Assembly (NCBI GenBank): GCA_025928545.1
Contig: JAICJH010000012.1
Coordinates: forward strand, 54,914 to 118,913
Direction of reading: 5' to 3'
Length of the DNA: 64,000 bases
DNA from: Bryobacteraceae bacterium
GTDB lineage: Bacteria; Acidobacteriota; Terriglobia; Bryobacterales; Bryobacteraceae
The notes under the pieces are model-generated. The model was not told where the DNA came from. It did no database searches and saw only the letters and a list, made by a program, of their open reading frames with translations. Made by a program: the position numbers and the translations under genes. Shown piece by piece: positions 61,643-64,000 of this stretch. How positions within the stretch are numbered: position 1 is the first letter of the stretch; each line of letters opens with the position of its first letter.

Positions 61643-63534
61643 GGCCGCACCGCCTGGGCAGGTGGATTCGACGGGATCGCGCTCGGCTGCGCGGCTACCT
61701 TGCCCGACATGGCTTCGTTGATCGAGATCTGGTTGACATCCATGGTGACGCCGAGCGCCTGATCGAACTGAATACGGGCATGCGTGTAGTTCGCCATTGC
61801 CTGCACTTCGGAACTTTGCGCACTTGCAAGATCGCGCTCGTCCTGCACTACCTGATAGGAAGTGGAGGCGCCGAGTTCGTACTTCCTCTTATCGCCATCA
61901 AAAGTCTGTTGCGACAAGGTACGCGCTTCCTGTGCGGCGACGTAGCGGGCACGCGCCTGCTGGAGCCCGATGACGGCATTCTGAACATCCACCCGAACCT
62001 GATTCATCTGCTTTTGCAGGTTGAGCTGATTCTGCCGGATTTCGAGCTGGCTGGTGACGTAGTCGGACTGCGCGGCCCGGTTGCGCAGGGGAATATTGAG
62101 CGAAATGCCGGCCGAATAATTCGGAAAATTGCGGCGGGCCAGCTGTTCCAGAAGGTTGCCGTAGCCGCCTTCGAAGTACGTGATGCCGGGATTTGTTGCG
62201 ACCGCGGAGGGTAAAACAGTACCGCTGAGACCGTTGTTGGTGAGCTCGGCAAAGGCCTGGAGGGAGGGCTTGAGAGAGCTCTTCACGCCGACGAGATTCA
62301 CGTTGTTGCTTTCGAGATTAATGCGCGCCTGTTCGAGTTCGACGCGATTGGACATGGCAACGTTGACCAGTTCGGGAACGGTGCGCGGATCGTCCTGGGC
62401 GGGAATCGAGATGGTATCGAGCGGAACGATGTGCACGTCAGCCAGATCGGCGCCGGCGATGCCGGAGCGACTGAGGGCATTCTTGAGAATCGTTTCCTGC
62501 TGCAGCAGATTGGTCTGGGCAATCAGCAAATCCTGACGAGCGGCAAACAACTGAGACTGTGCGCGGGTTACTTCGATTTCGGCGAGCGTTCCGATGCGCA
62601 CCTGCTCCTGATTATTTTTCAAAAGCTGGTCTGCGGTATCGACGGCGGACTGACGGGATTTCACTTCTTCGTTGAAGCCGACCAGATCCCAGTAAAGATT
62701 CAGCACGGCGGAAACGGTGGTGATGACCTGTTGTTTGAACTGCAGATCGGTGACCTTCAGGTTGTTCTTCTGGACCCGGATATTACGGGTATTCACGGCC
62801 CGCCCGAAGCCGTTCAGAAGATTCTGTGTGACCGTAAAATCGATGTCGCCGGAGGTGTAGGGATTCAGCGCGAACCTTGTGCTGTTTACGTTGATGTGAT
62901 TGCTGGCGTAGGTCAGCTGGGCATTCAGGCCCGTCGCAAAAGTCTGGGAATACGACGCCTGAAAAGAGCGGGTTCCCGTCACGAGAGCGGTGGTTCCGGT
63001 GAGAAACGTATTGCTCTGCGGCGAAGTGTTGTGCGCAAAGTTCATGAAGCCGGAAATGGTGGGATCGAACGATGGGATGGAAGGGCCAAGCTGAGTGACG
63101 ATGCCACCACCGGAACTGACGCCCGAACCTCCGGCTGAAGAAGGCGCGCCGTTGGTATTGATGCTGACTCCGGAAAGGCTGACGCTGGAGGGACCGGCCG
63201 CGACTCCGGAGCCGACGCTGCGCAGAGCGCCTCCGCCCTGAGCGCGATGCAGTACTTCGCGGGCCAGAAGCGGGCCGTAGCGCTGGACTTCGATATCGAT
63301 GTTGTTTTCGAGCGCGAGCGCCACAACATCGCGGGATGTGAGATAAAGATTGCCACTGCGGACCAGGGAGGCGATTCGGCTCGTGTTGGCGAGGTTAATC
63401 GGGGGCACGGAGCGGGGCTGGTAATTTCTGGTCAGCCAGCTGAAACGGCCTGTGGGCGCGTCATCGACGCGGATGGCCGTCTGGGCGTTGGCAAGGCTCG
63501 CACAGAGGAGCAGGATCAGAATCCGATTCGTCAT
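61639..63534 (-). CDS. TolC-family outer-membrane efflux channel protein (2)
   Basis: Paralogue of the next gene, 631 residues with a Sec signal (MTNRILILLLCASLANAQ). Both begin with an unusual proline-rich stretch (VPPIRLGN / VPPINLANTSRIASLVRSGNLYL) before VALALENNIDIEVQRYGP. TolC helical pairs are seen in FTVTQNLLNGFGRAVNTRNIRVQKNNLKVTDLQ, TVSAVLNLYWDLVGFNEEVKSRQSAVDTADQLL and LQQARARYVAAQEARTLSQQTFDGDKRKYELGAS. It is the first gene of the pair. Confidence 0.9.
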   Translation of the reverse strand: MTNRILILLLCASLANAQTAIRVDDAPTGRFSWLTRNYQPRSVPPINLANTSRIASLVRSGNLYLTSRDVVALALENNIDIEVQRYGPLLAREVLHRAQGGGALRSVGSGVAAGPSSVSLSGVSINTNGAPSSAGGSGVSSGGGIVTQLGPSIPSFDPTISGFMNFAHNTSPQSNTFLTGTTALVTGTRSFQASYSQTFATGLNAQLTYASNHINVNSTRFALNPYTSGDIDFTVTQNLLNGFGRAVNTRNIRVQKNNLKVTDLQFKQQVITTVSAVLNLYWDLVGFNEEVKSRQSAVDTADQLLKNNQEQVRIGTLAEIEVTRAQSQLFAARQDLLIAQTNLLQQETILKNALSRSGIAGADLADVHIVPLDTISIPAQDDPRTVPELVNVAMSNRVELEQARINLESNNVNLVGVKSSLKPSLQAFAELTNNGLSGTVLPSAVATNPGITYFEGGYGNLLEQLARRNFPNYSAGISLNIPLRNRAAQSDYVTSQLEIRQNQLNLQKQMNQVRVDVQNAVIGLQQARARYVAAQEARTLSQQTFDGDKRKYELGASTSYQVVQDERDLASAQSSEVQAMANYTHARIQFDQALGVTMDVNQISINEAMSGKVAAQPSAIPSNPPAQAVRP

Positions 63535-64000
63535 CTAATTAGTACCTAACGGTTCATTCAGGCTTCTGGTTCGCAAAAAGTTGCCTGAAAGGGAGTGGGA
63601 TAGCGGTAGACGCAGCAATCCTCTATTATCTTCCACGACTGTCGATGCACTCCGCTGCACTCGACGGAAAAAACCGACACTTGTGCCGCAGCGTGAAACG
63701 TCGATGGCGGCAGGGGGCGCCTTGTTATAGCGTTGTGTCCTGCCGCCCATGAATCGAGCGGGATCTATCGGGCTGTCGGCCCGCGGTTAGTAAGTACATA
63801 TGCCCGCGTGCATAGCGCCAATTTCGATCTTCCGCCCTCTGGTACCCAGCTTCACTTTTTTTCGCTGTGGCTGGTAGTTATCCAAACTAGTCTGGAAAGT
63901 CCTCTCGTCGACACGGTCCCAAGGGCCGCTGCCGTGAGCCCTTAACAGGCACCCGAGAGTCCAGTTTCACCTCAGTCGACGTTTCCTGGCCAGGAAATAA
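63535..64000. other. 466-base region without a convincing gene
   Basis: Only short open frames are seen, none with a ribosome site or recognisable protein. The first 30 bases next to the TolC start are AT-rich and include ACCTAACGGT (63544-63553). A hairpin GTCGATGCA/TGCACTCGAC is at 63641-63665. The rest probably contains the upstream promoter region of the TolC pair. Confidence 0.5.

Noticed and set aside
63733..63945. 70-residue plus-strand frame
   Set aside because: No ribosome site, no motif, no hydrophobic pattern of a real protein; more likely non-coding.

Overview
This GC-rich window comes from the chromosome of an acidobacterium, most likely of the Bryobacterales / Solibacter type. 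The main evidence is a tandem pair of TIGR03435-type secreted proteins (50.8-52.4 kb), a family greatly expanded in Solibacter. Supporting it are a Ser/Thr kinase-TPR protein, Gly-rich secreted proteins and two TolC-like channel proteins with unusual N-termini. No rRNA, tRNA, CRISPR array or intact transposon was recognised. All family calls come from reading motifs; no database search was possible.

Layout. 0-1.6 kb: start of the division/cell-wall cluster (mraZ, partial rsmH) with its upstream control region. 1.6-9.3 kb: outer-membrane barrel protein, glmS, purS, a small Cys protein and an RND efflux pump with its adaptor. 9.3-21.8 kb: a same-strand block that is the most interesting part of the window. 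In transcription order it holds a membrane Ser/Thr kinase with TPRs, a 57-residue peptide with four DDKPSFSD repeats, a C25/caspase-fold protease, a bacterial gasdermin-like protein, a CHAT protease-SIR2 fusion, a STAND NTPase with a transmembrane helix, beta-propeller and two lectin-like domains, and an O-methyltransferase. 21.8-28.8 kb: housekeeping genes (truB, a glutaminyl-cyclase-like M28 protein, a RodZ-like protein, pgsA, hflX, hfq, dnaB). 29-34.1 kb: a five-gene overlapping metabolic operon (aminotransferase, FAD reductase, YceI, sugar epimerase, ROK kinase). 34.1-37.9 kb: an EF-hand protein, ApbE-DUF2271 and PepSY membrane protein set. 38-43.9 kb: a split biotin-dependent carboxylase (biotin carboxylase plus carrier) with a DnaC-like ATPase and a large secreted orphan, and a divergent matrixin-type protease. 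44-50.7 kb: an Nramp-related transporter, MocR regulator, LytTR response regulator, MFS exporter and DegP-type protease. 50.8-53.8 kb: a GntR-slipin-TIGR03435-TIGR03435 operon. 54-59.5 kb: a heparinase-II/III-like protein, a Gly-rich secreted protein and asnB. 59.8-63.5 kb: two overlapping TolC-family genes.

How the genes may work together. The 9.3-21.8 kb block has the composition expected of a gasdermin-based abortive-infection or programmed-death locus. A pore-former with a near-N-terminal Cys sits directly between two candidate clan CD cysteine proteases and beside a STAND sensor NTPase. Gene junctions are 0-18 nt from the C25 gene to the STAND gene, and the gasdermin stop abuts the CHAT start. 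The kinase, the repeat peptide and the lectin-bearing STAND sensor are the less expected parts. Elsewhere the genes are mostly ordinary, but there are several regulatory oddities: palindromes in the mraZ promoter, direct repeats between MocR and LytTR, an apparently near-leaderless GntR promoter, hflX with no standard start codon before its conserved N-terminus, and three copies of a dispersed intergenic repeat.
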